Source: Synechococcus sp. WH 8109 (GTDB lineage Bacteria > Cyanobacteriota > Cyanobacteriia > PCC-6307 > Cyanobiaceae). Taken from it: a stretch of 64,000 bases of DNA. Below the pieces are notes generated by a model. That model was not told where the DNA came from. It ran no database searches and was given only the letters and a program-made list of their open reading frames with translations. Made by a program: the position numbers and the translations under genes. The stretch is from positions 620,001 to 684,000 of the forward strand of contig NZ_CP006882.1 in assembly GCF_000161795.2 (NCBI RefSeq), given 5' to 3'. Each line of letters begins with the position of its first letter. Position 1 is the first letter of the stretch. This document shows positions 8,951 through 16,445 of the stretch, piece by piece.

Positions 8951-9185
8951 GTCTCTCCTCCAGGATCTGGTTCAAGAGTTGCAGCAGCGGATTGAAGGCC
9001 AGGCCGCGGCTCCCAGCACGGCTGCGGTGGCGGATGCGGCTGGTTCCGAGCGCATCAACGTCACCCTGCCCCGCGGCGTGATGGATGACCTCAAGCGTCA
9101 TGCCCTCACTGAAGGGCGCAGTTGCGGCAATCTGGCCGCCTATCTGTTGGAGGAGGCCCTGCGCCGCCATCGCCCTCTGGGCTGA
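8949..9185 (+). CDS. ribbon-helix-helix (CopG/Arc-type) protein
   Basis: A 78-residue protein starting at GTG. The C-terminal half has the RHH pattern: the strand RINVTLPRGVMDDL followed by helix KRHALTEGRSCGNLAAYL and helix LEEALRRH. The N-terminal 35 residues look like a linker with Ala/Ser and a short amphipathic helix (LLQDLVQELQQRI). RHH dimers bind short palindromes through their beta-ribbon, and two similar palindromes sit in and before this gene. No toxin gene lies next to it, so it is more likely a small regulator than an antitoxin. Confidence 0.7.
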   Translation: MSLLQDLVQELQQRIEGQAAAPSTAAVADAAGSERINVTLPRGVMDDLKRHALTEGRSCGNLAAYLLEEALRRHRPLG

Positions 9186-9204
9186 GTGGGTTGAGGCTTC
9201 AGTT

Positions 9205-10278
9205 TCAATTCAGTAGCCGGTTGGCAATGGCTGCCACCTTTCCCTGCCGTTGCAATTTGAGGATGGAGACGTCCATGGGCGTGCGCATTGGGCTGTCCGG
9301 TTTGATCACAAAGCCGTAGGTCTCTTCCGACAGGGTGAAGGAGGCGAGGCGCAGGGCGAGGTCGGGATTGTTTTTGAGGTGGTAGCGAATGGCCGGTCGA
9401 TCAAAGATCAAGGCATCGACCTGCTGATTAACCAACAGTTGAACTGCGCTCCTGAGGTTAGTGGCGCTAACGATCCGCATGTCGCCGCGTTGGGCCAGCT
9501 CCATGCCACTGGTGCCCTCCACCACAGCAACTCGACGTCCGTTCAGTTGCTCAGGAGCGCTGATGGCCGTTTCTGTTGCACCGGAGAGGAACAGAGTGAA
9601 CGCCGAGGCCAGGCTGGCTGTGAGGGACGACACTGCGATCAGGGAGATCACCATCCAGGCACCGGTGATGCCCCGGCCGGTTCGTGTGATCGGAGCCTTG
9701 TCGCCGTAGCCCACCGTGGTCAAGGTCACCAGGGCGAACCACATGCCGCTGCTGATGCCCGGTAGCCAGTTCTGCGGAAACTGCTCACTGTTGCGGTTGC
9801 GTTCCGCCAGCCAGATCAGGCTGCCCACCACCAGCAGAACGCTGATCAGCACAAGCACCGAGGAGATCACCGCCCAGCCGAAGAACACCTGAACGCGGCT
9901 TAGGATTGACGGTGGGCGCATCGGCAGCAACACCCCAGATTTGCCCAGGTAGTAGGGCTGGGTGAAGTCAATGCCCGGGATGGCCAGCCGGCGTGAGGTG
10001 ATGCTGATCGGGCCCACCAGCACGTCGATCTCACCGTCATCCACCGCCTCAATCCCGGCTTTGGGGGATGGCTGCTCAACCAGTTCGTAGCTGAGATTGT
10101 TGTCTTCGGCGACGCGGCGCCAAATGTTGAGGCTGATGCCGCTGAGCTGATCGCCGTTCTTGATCACGAAGGGGGCCGATCCACTGATCCCCACCTTCAG
10201 TTGATTGGCCTGCAGGGGCAGTGTGCTGCCGAAGCAGGCGAGCGCGAGGACGACGGACCAGCGCTGGACCCTTTGCAT
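9205..10278 (-). CDS. GluR0-type ligand-gated potassium channel
   Basis: A 357-residue channel of the prokaryotic ionotropic glutamate receptor type. A signal peptide (about 1-25) is followed by the S1 half of a periplasmic amino-acid-binding domain (27-115), a membrane helix, a pore loop with the K+ selectivity filter TTVGYGD at 187-193, a second helix with SSLTASLASAF at 217-227 (compare SYTANLAAF of animal receptors), and the S2 half of the binding domain. Known relatives such as Synechocystis GluR0 open to K+ on glutamate binding. I chose the ATG at 10278 because it starts a clean signal peptide; the longer frame upstream reads as non-coding and overlaps other ORFs. It shares one base with the stop of a 26-codon ORF. 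Confidence 0.88.
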   Translation of the reverse strand: MQRVQRWSVVLALACFGSTLPLQANQLKVGISGSAPFVIKNGDQLSGISLNIWRRVAEDNNLSYELVEQPSPKAGIEAVDDGEIDVLVGPISITSRRLAIPGIDFTQPYYLGKSGVLLPMRPPSILSRVQVFFGWAVISSVLVLISVLLVVGSLIWLAERNRNSEQFPQNWLPGISSGMWFALVTLTTVGYGDKAPITRTGRGITGAWMVISLIAVSSLTASLASAFTLFLSGATETAISAPEQLNGRRVAVVEGTSGMELAQRGDMRIVSATNLRSAVQLLVNQQVDALIFDRPAIRYHLKNNPDLALRLASFTLSEETYGFVIKPDSPMRTPMDVSILKLQRQGKVAAIANRLLN

Positions 10279-10358
10279 CAGCGGTGTTCCAGACGACGCA
10301 CGATCACGGCCATTGCCGCCAGGGAACCCGCCAGCGCTATAAGCAGGGCAATGGTCAT
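10278..10358 (-). CDS. possible 26-residue membrane peptide coupled to the GluR0 gene
   Basis: ATG at 10358 opens a 26-codon frame, mainly one hydrophobic helix (TIALLIALAGSLAAMAVIV) ending in the basic tail RRLEHR. Its TGA overlaps the ATG of the channel gene by one base (TGATG), and its start lies 6 bases after the stop of the upstream 74-residue ORF, so all three look like one transcript. No Shine-Dalgarno sequence is evident. It could be a real small subunit or only a coupling leader. Confidence 0.45.
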   Translation of the reverse strand: MTIALLIALAGSLAAMAVIVRRLEHR

Positions 10359-10364
10359 GGAGGG

Positions 10365-10589
10365 TCAGGTCAGCGGTGCGTCCAGGTTGGCATCCCTCAC
10401 CCCGAGCAGCCAGTCGGCCACTTCCATTCTCAGGGCGTAGGCACATTCGAAACGGCCTTCGTCTTCCAGCACGCTCAGGCGTTGTTCGAGCGTGTGCAGG
10501 GTTGAACTAGCGACCTGGTGGAGGCCATTGCTCCGCGCCACAATGAGTCTTCTGGGGCCCCCTGAAGCTTGCGGCACGACGTCAGCCAT
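10365..10589 (-). CDS. small hypothetical protein
   Basis: A 74-residue frame. The C-terminal half (LEQRLSVLEDEGRFECAYALRMEVADWLL) is charged, helical and protein-like. The N-terminal 25 residues are less convincing and the true start may be internal. It precedes the 26-codon ORF and the channel gene on the minus strand and is divergent from the phosphoesterase gene. No recognised domain. Confidence 0.5.
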   Translation of the reverse strand: MADVVPQASGGPRRLIVARSNGLHQVASSTLHTLEQRLSVLEDEGRFECAYALRMEVADWLLGVRDANLDAPLT

Positions 10590-10630
10590 CCAATGCAGCC
10601 AGCGCTACAGATCTGCGATCTGCACCGTTC

Positions 10631-11305
10631 ATGACCGTTTTGGAGTGGTCCTGGGGCGACAGCCCACTCACGTTCCTGCCCCAGCGAGCGCTGTGGCGGC
10701 TTGAGGGGCGGGAGTTGTTTGTTGCCGATCTGCATCTCGGCAAGGCCGAGGTGTTCCAGGCCCATGGCATCCCCATTCCCAGCGATGGGGATCAAGGAAC
10801 CCTGAATCCGCTGCTGGAGCTCTGCCATGCCTGGTCACCTCAGCGCTTGTTTTTGATGGGTGATCTCGTGCATGCCCGGATCGGCATCACCGCTCCCCTG
10901 CGCGAAACCCTGCTGGCGCTGCCCGATCTCTGTGGTTGCCCGGTGGTGCTGATCGGTGGCAACCACGACCAGGACAGCTGGATTGAAGGCTTGCCCCAGC
11001 AGCCTTCTCAACGTCTGGGCAATCTCTGGTTGAGCCACATGCCCGAACGGGTGCCGGAGCCGGGGTTGTTGAACGTGTGCGGTCACCTGCACCCCACCAC
11101 CCGGATTCGCAGCCGTTCCGATCAGTTGCGTTTGCCCTGCTTCGCCTTTGATCCGGAGGGGCCGCGTCTGGTTATTCCTTCGTTCGGGCAGTTGACGGGA
11201 GGCCATGACTGCGGCGAGCGTTACCAGCAATGGCTGGTGGCCGAAGGCTCCATCGTTCCTTGGTTCGATACAAACCCCAACAACCGAGAGCGAAAGGTCG
11301 CGTGA
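10631..11305 (+). CDS. PdeM-like metallophosphoesterase
   Basis: A 224-residue calcineurin-like phosphoesterase. The metal-binding motifs appear in order: DLHLGK near residue 36, GDLVHAR near 78, GGNHDQD near 112, and then LSHMPE and GHLHP for the last histidines. The order, the DLHLGKAEVFQAHGIPIPS segment and the length match the family named for the ligase-associated DNA damage response nuclease PdeM, though no ligase or helicase partner is nearby, so a DNA-repair role is uncertain. Its end overlaps the next gene by four bases (GTGA). Confidence 0.8.
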   Translation: MTVLEWSWGDSPLTFLPQRALWRLEGRELFVADLHLGKAEVFQAHGIPIPSDGDQGTLNPLLELCHAWSPQRLFLMGDLVHARIGITAPLRETLLALPDLCGCPVVLIGGNHDQDSWIEGLPQQPSQRLGNLWLSHMPERVPEPGLLNVCGHLHPTTRIRSRSDQLRLPCFAFDPEGPRLVIPSFGQLTGGHDCGERYQQWLVAEGSIVPWFDTNPNNRERKVA

Positions 11306-12735
11306 CTCAGCCTGCTGTGCCGCGACCCAGGCCCCGACCCAAGCGCAGGATCCGTCTGCGCAAGCGCTGGCTCTTGCTGGCTATGCCGTTTGTGGTGTTC
11401 GGCGGCTTGGTCGCCTTGGCGCCTGTGGCTCCTGAGCGCTCCGAGCTGCATGATCAAGCTGTTCTTTCGCCCCAGCTCCGCGGCCGGGATGCCAAGCCGT
11501 TCCGCTACATCCCCGACGATGAGGTGTACGCGTTGGAGCTCGATCCACGGCGGGTGCGTTTCGGGCTGCTGGAGGGTTGGGATCGAGAACAGGACGCCTA
11601 CCAGGACAGCTCTGCCCTGGCCTACGTGTCCGGCCCGATGTACGAGCGCCATGTGGACGACGATGGCCGCGAGATCACGGTCCCCCTGGGGGATCTCAAA
11701 TTCGGCAAGCAGGTCTGGCGCGGTCGTAATCGCTCGGCTTCACGCCAACGGGCCTTCGTAGGCATCCGCCACAACGGCAGCATTGATTTCGGCTACGGGG
11801 AGCTGACTGATGAGCGCAGCCGCGCCTACGACACCTTCATCGGCGGCCTGCACAGCCTCTACAACGACATCGAGGCTCCGCCGGAGAGCTACAAGGGGGC
11901 CTACAGCATCAGCATGGGCCAGCGCATCCGCTACTACCTGCCGCGGATCCGCATGGTGATGGGCCTGCGTCAGGACGGCCAGATGGAGGTGCTGATGAGC
12001 CGAGATGGCCTGACCCTCGAGCAGACCAAAGACCTCGCCCGTCGCCGGGGCTATCTGGCGGCCTACATGCCCGACCATGCCTCGAAGAGTCGTTTGATTA
12101 TCCCTGGGGTGAAGGGCTTCACTGAAGAAGACGCCAACTGGATCAGCGGCGGTGCCACCAGCTTTGTGCATGTGCCTTATCTGTTGCGGTTGAGCCCCCG
12201 CCAGATCCCCCTGCAGGGCAATTTGATCGCCGCGCTGACGCCCAAGCTGGTGCTGGATAAGGGTTGCGATGGCCCGCTCGAATGTGTGTCCTCTTTAAGC
12301 AATCAGCTCGCCGATCGCGCTCTGGTGGGCTTGAACCGGGTAATGGAACAGGGCGTGGAACCCCTGGCCCGGATGATCTGGGGGCCCTCCAACAACCTCA
12401 CCAAGCCGGGTTTGCCCGCGGATGCCGACGACCGCAGCGTCGATCTGGACCGTGCACCCCTGAGGGAACCCCCGATCACGGCGGATCCTTTGGTGTTGCG
12501 CGAGCCATCGGCTGTGATCCGGGAGCCGGAGCCAGCTGAACTCGATTCCGATGACAGCTGGACAGAGCCGCAGCCGTTTGTGCCGTTGCCCCCCGATCTG
12601 CCGCCGCCGATTGTGCTCGATGAGCCGATGCTCAACCCCGCCGAGGTTCTGCTGGATGAGCCAGCCTCATCGGTGATGCCACCGCCAGCTCTGCCGCCTC
12701 TGCAGCCGGTGCCCGTGCCGCCTATTCAGGGTTGA
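11302..12735 (+). CDS. membrane-anchored protein of unknown function with Pro-rich tail
   Basis: A 477-residue protein. The N-terminus is strongly basic and Pro/Arg-rich, followed by one membrane helix (WLLLAMPFVVFGGLVALAPV, about 24-43), a well-conserved-looking domain to about residue 370, and a C-terminal tail rich in Pro, Glu and Asp (e.g. FVPLPPDLPPPIVLDEP). I chose the GTG at 11302 because it overlaps the phosphoesterase stop as GTGA; an upstream ATG at 11230 would run through that gene. I recognise no enzyme motif. The topology suggests a periplasm-exposed domain. The next gene, a phosphopantetheinyl transferase, begins 3 bases later. Confidence 0.75.
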   Translation: MTQPAVPRPRPRPKRRIRLRKRWLLLAMPFVVFGGLVALAPVAPERSELHDQAVLSPQLRGRDAKPFRYIPDDEVYALELDPRRVRFGLLEGWDREQDAYQDSSALAYVSGPMYERHVDDDGREITVPLGDLKFGKQVWRGRNRSASRQRAFVGIRHNGSIDFGYGELTDERSRAYDTFIGGLHSLYNDIEAPPESYKGAYSISMGQRIRYYLPRIRMVMGLRQDGQMEVLMSRDGLTLEQTKDLARRRGYLAAYMPDHASKSRLIIPGVKGFTEEDANWISGGATSFVHVPYLLRLSPRQIPLQGNLIAALTPKLVLDKGCDGPLECVSSLSNQLADRALVGLNRVMEQGVEPLARMIWGPSNNLTKPGLPADADDRSVDLDRAPLREPPITADPLVLREPSAVIREPEPAELDSDDSWTEPQPFVPLPPDLPPPIVLDEPMLNPAEVLLDEPASSVMPPPALPPLQPVPVPPIQG

Positions 12736-12738
12736 GCT

Positions 12739-13308
12739 TTGGACGCCGTTTGGTCCTGGTGGTCGATCCCCAGCACGCAACGTCGGGTGTTGGTGGCCCA
12801 TATCACTCAACCCCCGACGCGTGCTGACCAGCGGGCCTTGAGCGACAGTCTCACCTGCCGGATGTTCGCCGATGCAGGCCAGATGGTTACTGCTGATGAC
12901 ATCGGCCGCACGATCTACGGCAAGCCGCAGCTGCGCAATTCCCCGCTGCACCACAGCATTTCCAATACCGGATCCCTCAGTATCGGAGTGGTGGGGCCAG
13001 ATCCGATTGGCATTGATGTGGAAGTGCTGGACCGGCCGTTGCGCTTGGCGTCTGAACTACTGAAGCGGCGCATGTTTGCTTCAGCCGCTGAAGCGACGGA
13101 CTGCCTGGAGCATTGGACGCTGATTCAGGCCTGGACGGCGAAGGAGGCTGTATTGAAGGCAGCGGGTTTAGGGCTGGGCGGCGGACTGGCGAACGTGACC
13201 ATTGCTCCAGACGGGGCCGCGGCATGGCTGCATGGTTCGCGTTATTCCCTCTACCTCTGGACCCAGGAGGGCTTCAGCGTTGCGGTCGCTGAGGGCATCC
13301 GTGGCTAG
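12739..13308 (+). CDS. 4'-phosphopantetheinyl transferase (Sfp/HetI type)
   Basis: A 189-residue enzyme that transfers phosphopantetheine from CoA to a Ser of acyl-, peptidyl- or aryl-carrier proteins. The motif IGIDVEVLDR puts the Mg2+-binding Asp at residue 93, and WTAKEAVLKA from residue 132 supplies the catalytic Glu/Lys. The segment IYGKPQLRN is also typical. Start is TTG at 12739. In marine cyanobacteria this single broad enzyme likely activates the fatty-acid carrier protein. The following small gene overlaps its end by 8 bases. Confidence 0.88.
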   Translation: MDAVWSWWSIPSTQRRVLVAHITQPPTRADQRALSDSLTCRMFADAGQMVTADDIGRTIYGKPQLRNSPLHHSISNTGSLSIGVVGPDPIGIDVEVLDRPLRLASELLKRRMFASAAEATDCLEHWTLIQAWTAKEAVLKAAGLGLGGGLANVTIAPDGAAAWLHGSRYSLYLWTQEGFSVAVAEGIRG

Positions 13309-13534
13309 AGGAAGGGACGGAGCATCGAGCAACAGCGTGAGATCTCTTTTTCAGCAACGTCTCGCCAAGGCCAACAACTTTCAGAAGTCGTTGATCACGT
13401 CTCTGCTCGCCTGGGTGGCCCTGGGGGTGTGGAGCTATCTGATCGCCGTTCCGATCCTTTCGGCTGTGGCGTTCCTCTGGCTCGGGGTGACGGGCTGGCT
13501 GGTGTGGCGGATCTGGCGCAAACCCGTGGCCTGA
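13301..13534 (+). CDS. small two-helix membrane protein
   Basis: A 77-residue frame from the GTG at 13301, overlapping the end of the phosphopantetheinyl transferase gene. After a basic N-terminus (RSLFQQRLAKANNFQ) come two hydrophobic segments (SLLAWVALGVWSYLI and AVAFLWLGVTGWLVW) and a basic tail, so the ends probably face the cytoplasm. A later GTG start near residue 13 is possible. No function recognised. Confidence 0.55.
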   Translation: MARGRDGASSNSVRSLFQQRLAKANNFQKSLITSLLAWVALGVWSYLIAVPILSAVAFLWLGVTGWLVWRIWRKPVA

Positions 13535-13590
13535 AACAGGCAATTGCGGTTCAACAACTTAGAGTTTCGGCCGGTTTTGGTTCGCGTTCG

Positions 13591-13833
13591 GTGGAATTCA
13601 CGGTAGTGATTCTGAGTGAGCAGGTTGGCTCATACCCAAAAATCAACTGGACGGAATGGAAAGATCGCAATCGCAAGCAGATGATGAGTCAGGGCGATGT
13701 GTGGTCGATGGCAACACTGTCTGGAACTACAATCTGGGATTGTTTGGACAATAACAAGATCGACCGGCTTCATCTTGTGCAGTGGAAACCTGCTGAAGAC
13801 ACGATGTATCAAGTCAGCCTCCCGCGCCGCTGA
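13591..13833 (+). CDS. possible small protein, unknown
   Basis: An 80-residue frame from GTG 13591 (or about 50 residues from ATG 13681). The residues around DVWSMATLSGTTIWDCLD and DRLHLVQWKP have a natural composition and a strand-like pattern, unlike the upstream part of the same frame, which is a shadow of another gene. It lies alone between the membrane protein and a convergent small gene. No homology recognised. Confidence 0.4.
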   Translation: MEFTVVILSEQVGSYPKINWTEWKDRNRKQMMSQGDVWSMATLSGTTIWDCLDNNKIDRLHLVQWKPAEDTMYQVSLPRR

Positions 13834-13878
13834 GGTTTAACTGCTAACCAACGGTTCTTTGATATCAAATTAATAGCG

Positions 13879-13910
13879 AAAAAGCACCTGTTCGTCTTGA
13901 ACAGATGCTT
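13879..13910 (-). terminator. Rho-independent terminator of the 33-residue protein gene
   Basis: A 12-bp stem (13882-13893 with 13899-13910, one G-U type mismatch) closes a 5-base loop; read on the minus strand it is followed by a T-run at 13883-13879. It starts 34 bases after the stop of the small minus-strand gene and supports that gene being expressed. Confidence 0.7.
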
Positions 13911-13943
13911 AGAGGTTGATTCTGAGGATCGGACCTTTCTCTT

Positions 13944-14045
13944 TTAAAGAAGGAAGAGGAAGAACACAGTGAACATTGAACCCAACAGGAAGATCGAGTC
14001 GTCCTTTCGATTGATATCAAAGGGCTCGTGGGGCTCTGGGATCAT
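13944..14045 (-). CDS. 33-residue single-helix membrane protein
   Basis: ATG at 14045 to TAA at 13944. The N-terminal half is hydrophilic (IPEPHEPFDINRKDDS) and the C-terminal half is one hydrophobic helix ending at the stop (FLLGSMFTVFFLFLL), the layout of many small thylakoid subunits. A hairpin terminator follows on the same strand at 13910-13879. I do not recognise it as any named photosystem or cytochrome subunit. Confidence 0.6.
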   Translation of the reverse strand: MIPEPHEPFDINRKDDSIFLLGSMFTVFFLFLL

Positions 14046-14109
14046 GGGAAGGACTGTTGAAGCCGGCAAGCTAAAGGACTCGGCTGTCTGTCGGCGGTTT
14101 GATGCTGTT

Positions 14110-14511
14110 TCAATCGCGCAAATCCGTCAGCCGAGCTCCATTCCATCGCTCACTCGATAACACGTCTTGGAGTTGATCAGCCGCAAGCTGCTTTGCATTA
14201 TTCCAGTCGTGGACTGAGAGCCTGATCAGGTATTCGTGCTGAATGCCTGATCCTCTTTGTCGTGATGTGATGATCAAGACGTCGTCGTAGGTGATGGGGA
14301 ATGAGTCGCCGGCTGGTGCTCCAAGAGCAGCTTCTGATGCGAACAACAGAAAATCAAAAATCACTGGATTGAAATATTCTTCGCTTGCATTTAGGTCTCC
14401 ACAAGCCAGCATTTGTTCTATAGTTTGTGGTGTATAGGTTACAAATGAAAAGCAGTAGGGATCACCGGTGGCTTGCAGGTAGAGCCCTTTGAACCGACGC
14501 GTGCTCATCAA
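14110..14511 (-). CDS. hypothetical protein, second gene of a pair
   Basis: A 133-residue soluble-looking protein with mixed alpha/beta composition and no recognised motif. Its start overlaps the stop of the upstream 147-residue gene by four bases (14508-14511), so they form a two-gene operon. Base composition is lower in GC than the core genes on either side, suggesting an accessory region. The short space before the 33-residue membrane-protein gene could put all three on one transcript. Confidence 0.6.
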   Translation of the reverse strand: MMSTRRFKGLYLQATGDPYCFSFVTYTPQTIEQMLACGDLNASEEYFNPVIFDFLLFASEAALGAPAGDSFPITYDDVLIITSRQRGSGIQHEYLIRLSVHDWNNAKQLAADQLQDVLSSERWNGARLTDLRD

Positions 14512-14951
14512 TCAGCCTTCCGCCAGATGGGAGAGTTGGGATCCCAGACGGGTTTGGCGTAGGTGCCCTTCAGTTGTCGTTGAGGCTCATCGATCCTCAG
14601 CTGGCCATGGCATTGCCTTGCAAATTTAATCGAGTTTTTGTGGTACTCCTTCCAGGGCACCAAGGTTTTGCCATTCCAGATTGGCGGTAAACCTGTCTCT
14701 TTGAGCATCTGATCAAAGGCGTCAAAGTGGTTTTGAAGTTGCTCGTCAGTGAGCACAGTCTCTGGCCTCGGCACCCTTAGAGACTGTTTGAAGGGTGCGC
14801 TTTCAATGCATGCCTTGAAGCTTTGGGTGAGTTCCGTTTGATGGCTTGAGGCCTTTTGTTGGACCACTCCAAAGACAACGAGGCCAATGAGCAAGAGGCC
14901 GATCCCGATGATCGATCTGAGATGACTAACCGGCTCTCTGGTGTTGTCCAT
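14508..14951 (-). CDS. membrane-anchored hypothetical protein, first gene of a pair
   Basis: A 147-residue protein with one N-terminal helix (IIGIGLLLIGLVVFGVV, about 14-30) and a soluble domain with two Cys residues (KACIES and RQCHGQ) that could form a disulfide if it faces the periplasm. The C-terminal segment contains PIWNGKTLVPWKEYH and PVWDPNSPIW. No family recognised. It overlaps the following gene by four bases. Confidence 0.6.
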   Translation of the reverse strand: MDNTREPVSHLRSIIGIGLLLIGLVVFGVVQQKASSHQTELTQSFKACIESAPFKQSLRVPRPETVLTDEQLQNHFDAFDQMLKETGLPPIWNGKTLVPWKEYHKNSIKFARQCHGQLRIDEPQRQLKGTYAKPVWDPNSPIWRKAD

Positions 14952-15052
14952 TGGCTAGCTCTCCCTCGCCAAGCCTAAGAAGGGGTTTCTGCTTCGAGGA
15001 CCACCACCGACGGGTTCTTCCTATCAGACTTGAATACTTCTGCTGCCTACGA

Positions 15053-15247
15053 ATGCGAGTGTATTTCAGGGCTCTTCTCTCGCTCGCGGCTTTCGCCTTG
15101 GTGATAGCGACTGGGGTTAAGAGCACCGAGCGTTTCACAACCCACATTGGTTCTCGGCTACCTCCAGCAGAGCTAGGTTGCGTCCAATCAGGGCACGTTC
15201 ACACGGATGAGGGGCGCCTACTCAGGGTTTTCAAGTGTCCGGTTTAA
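15053..15247 (+). CDS. possible small secreted protein
   Basis: A 64-residue frame from ATG 15053. A basic start plus hydrophobic stretch (FRALLSLAAFALVIATG) looks like a signal peptide or anchor; the remainder has two Cys (GCVQSG and FKCPV). The longer upstream frame to 14951 is poor in coding character. Unrecognised; it could be chance. Confidence 0.4.
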   Translation: MRVYFRALLSLAAFALVIATGVKSTERFTTHIGSRLPPAELGCVQSGHVHTDEGRLLRVFKCPV

Positions 15248-15349
15248 TCAGCCGTTGGCGGGCTTGGTCAGTTTGTAGAGGTTCAAGGCGAACAGGGCCA
15301 TGCCGAAGCTGCCGAACGCGATGAGCAGGTCTTGGGTAGTAAAAGTCAA
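15248..15349 (-). CDS. possible 33-residue membrane protein
   Basis: TTG at 15349 to TGA at 15248. The frame is a single helix (DLLIAFGSFGMALFALNLY) with a short polar tail (KLTKPANG). It is directly convergent with the preceding small gene and shares no bases with it. Composition is typical of one-helix membrane proteins, but the start codon is weak and I recognise no family. Confidence 0.4.
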   Translation of the reverse strand: MTFTTQDLLIAFGSFGMALFALNLYKLTKPANG

Positions 15350-15444
15350 AACTCTCGTTACAAAGCGTTGTTGAATAATGTAACGGAATCGCAGTGATGC
15401 GTTGTTAAGTCGTTGCGACGGCCCTGTGGGCAGTCCTCTCTTTT

Positions 15445-15597
15445 ATGACCTGCCCCTTTGATGCCAGCGAGACAGACCTCGAAAAAACCTTCCGGCTTCC
15501 CGACGCTCCACCGCTTAAGCAGCCTCAGAAGCAAGACACTGCCGAGCTGAGCGAGTCAGTACTGTCGACGGTTTTGTTTGAGCACCCAGGCGTCTGA
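15445..15597 (+). CDS. small hypothetical protein upstream of dcd
   Basis: A 50-residue frame from ATG 15445, acidic and Pro/Gln-rich (e.g. FRLPDAPPLKQPQKQD), without a membrane helix. It ends 36 bases before dcd. Composition is protein-like but nothing is recognised. Confidence 0.4.
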   Translation: MTCPFDASETDLEKTFRLPDAPPLKQPQKQDTAELSESVLSTVLFEHPGV

Positions 15598-15633
15598 GGC
15601 GTCCATACTCATGGCCCAGCGAGGGATTGACCC

Positions 15634-16158
15634 ATGGCGGTGCTCGGACGTCAGGCCATTCTTCAGGCGGTTGATAACGGCCTGATCGCAATTACACCCT
15701 TCAATGCCGACCATGTTGGGCCTGCATCGGTGGATCTGACCCTTGGCACCACGTTTCGGGTGTTCCGCAAAGTGCATGAAGTGATCGAGGTTCGCGATCA
15801 CACCGACTACCGCGAATTCACTGACAAGCTGGAGATCCCAGAGGGCGGGTACATCCTGATCATGCCGGGGGAGACCGTGCTGGGGATCACCAGTGAACGC
15901 GTCAGGCTCGGGCCAGGCCTTTGCGGTTGGCTTGAGGGCCGCAGCCGCTTTGCTCGCCTGGGGCTGATGGTGCATATCAGTGCACCGTTCATGGGGCCAG
16001 GGATCGACAGTCAGCAGGTTCTGGAAATGAGCAACTTCGGCCCGGCTCCACTGGCGGTGGTGCCGGGCACTCTGATCTGTCAGTTCATCTTCCAGTGCAT
16101 GGATGGTGAAGAGCACTACACGGGCCGCTTCGCTGGGCAGAGCCAGAGCAGTTTTTAG
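15634..16158 (+). CDS. dcd: dCTP deaminase
   Basis: A 174-residue enzyme of the dCTP deaminase/dUTPase family, which deaminates dCTP to dUTP and so feeds dTTP synthesis. The motif [15 protein letters not shown] supplies the Ser-Arg substrate-binding residues, and the N-terminal part [11 protein letters not shown] and the central [13 protein letters not shown] are family hallmarks. The segment [15 protein letters not shown] replaces the usual hydrophobic-rich beta segment and looks like the shorter cyanobacterial variant. Its last four bases overlap the convergent ferredoxin gene. Confidence 0.88.
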   Translation: MAVLGRQAILQAVDNGLIAITPFNADHVGPASVDLTLGTTFRVFRKVHEVIEVRDHTDYREFTDKLEIPEGGYILIMPGETVLGITSERVRLGPGLCGWLEGRSRFARLGLMVHISAPFMGPGIDSQQVLEMSNFGPAPLAVVPGTLICQFIFQCMDGEEHYTGRFAGQSQSSF

Positions 16159-16445
16159 AGGTCTTCTTCTGCTTCTCCTTTGATCTGGCAATCACTTGTC
16201 GGGTAAGCCACGCAAAGCAGGGCAAAGCCTTTGGCGATTTGTTCGTCATCCAGGAAGCTCTGATCCGACTGATCCAGAGAGCCACTCGAGAGCTTGCCTG
16301 CACAGGTGGAGCAGGCACCAGCTCGGCATGAATAGGGCAGATCAGCACCAGCTTCCTCTGCAGCATCAAGGATGTACTGATCGTCGGCACAGGCAAAGCT
16401 GGAGGAGCCTTCCGATGTGGTGATCGTGATTTGATACGAAGCCAT
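16155..16445 (-). CDS. petF: plant-type [2Fe-2S] ferredoxin
   Basis: A 96-residue ferredoxin from the ATG at 16445 (a longer frame to 16469 adds unlikely residues). The cluster ligands are C40, C45 and C48 in [12 protein letters not shown] and C78 in ALLCVAYP, exactly the spacing of photosynthetic ferredoxins that accept electrons from photosystem I and pass them to FNR, thioredoxin reductase and other enzymes. Overall it is acidic, as expected. Whether this is the major PSI acceptor or one of several paralogues cannot be told here. Confidence 0.9.
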   Translation of the reverse strand: MASYQITITTSEGSSSFACADDQYILDAAEEAGADLPYSCRAGACSTCAGKLSSGSLDQSDQSFLDDEQIAKGFALLCVAYPTSDCQIKGEAEEDL

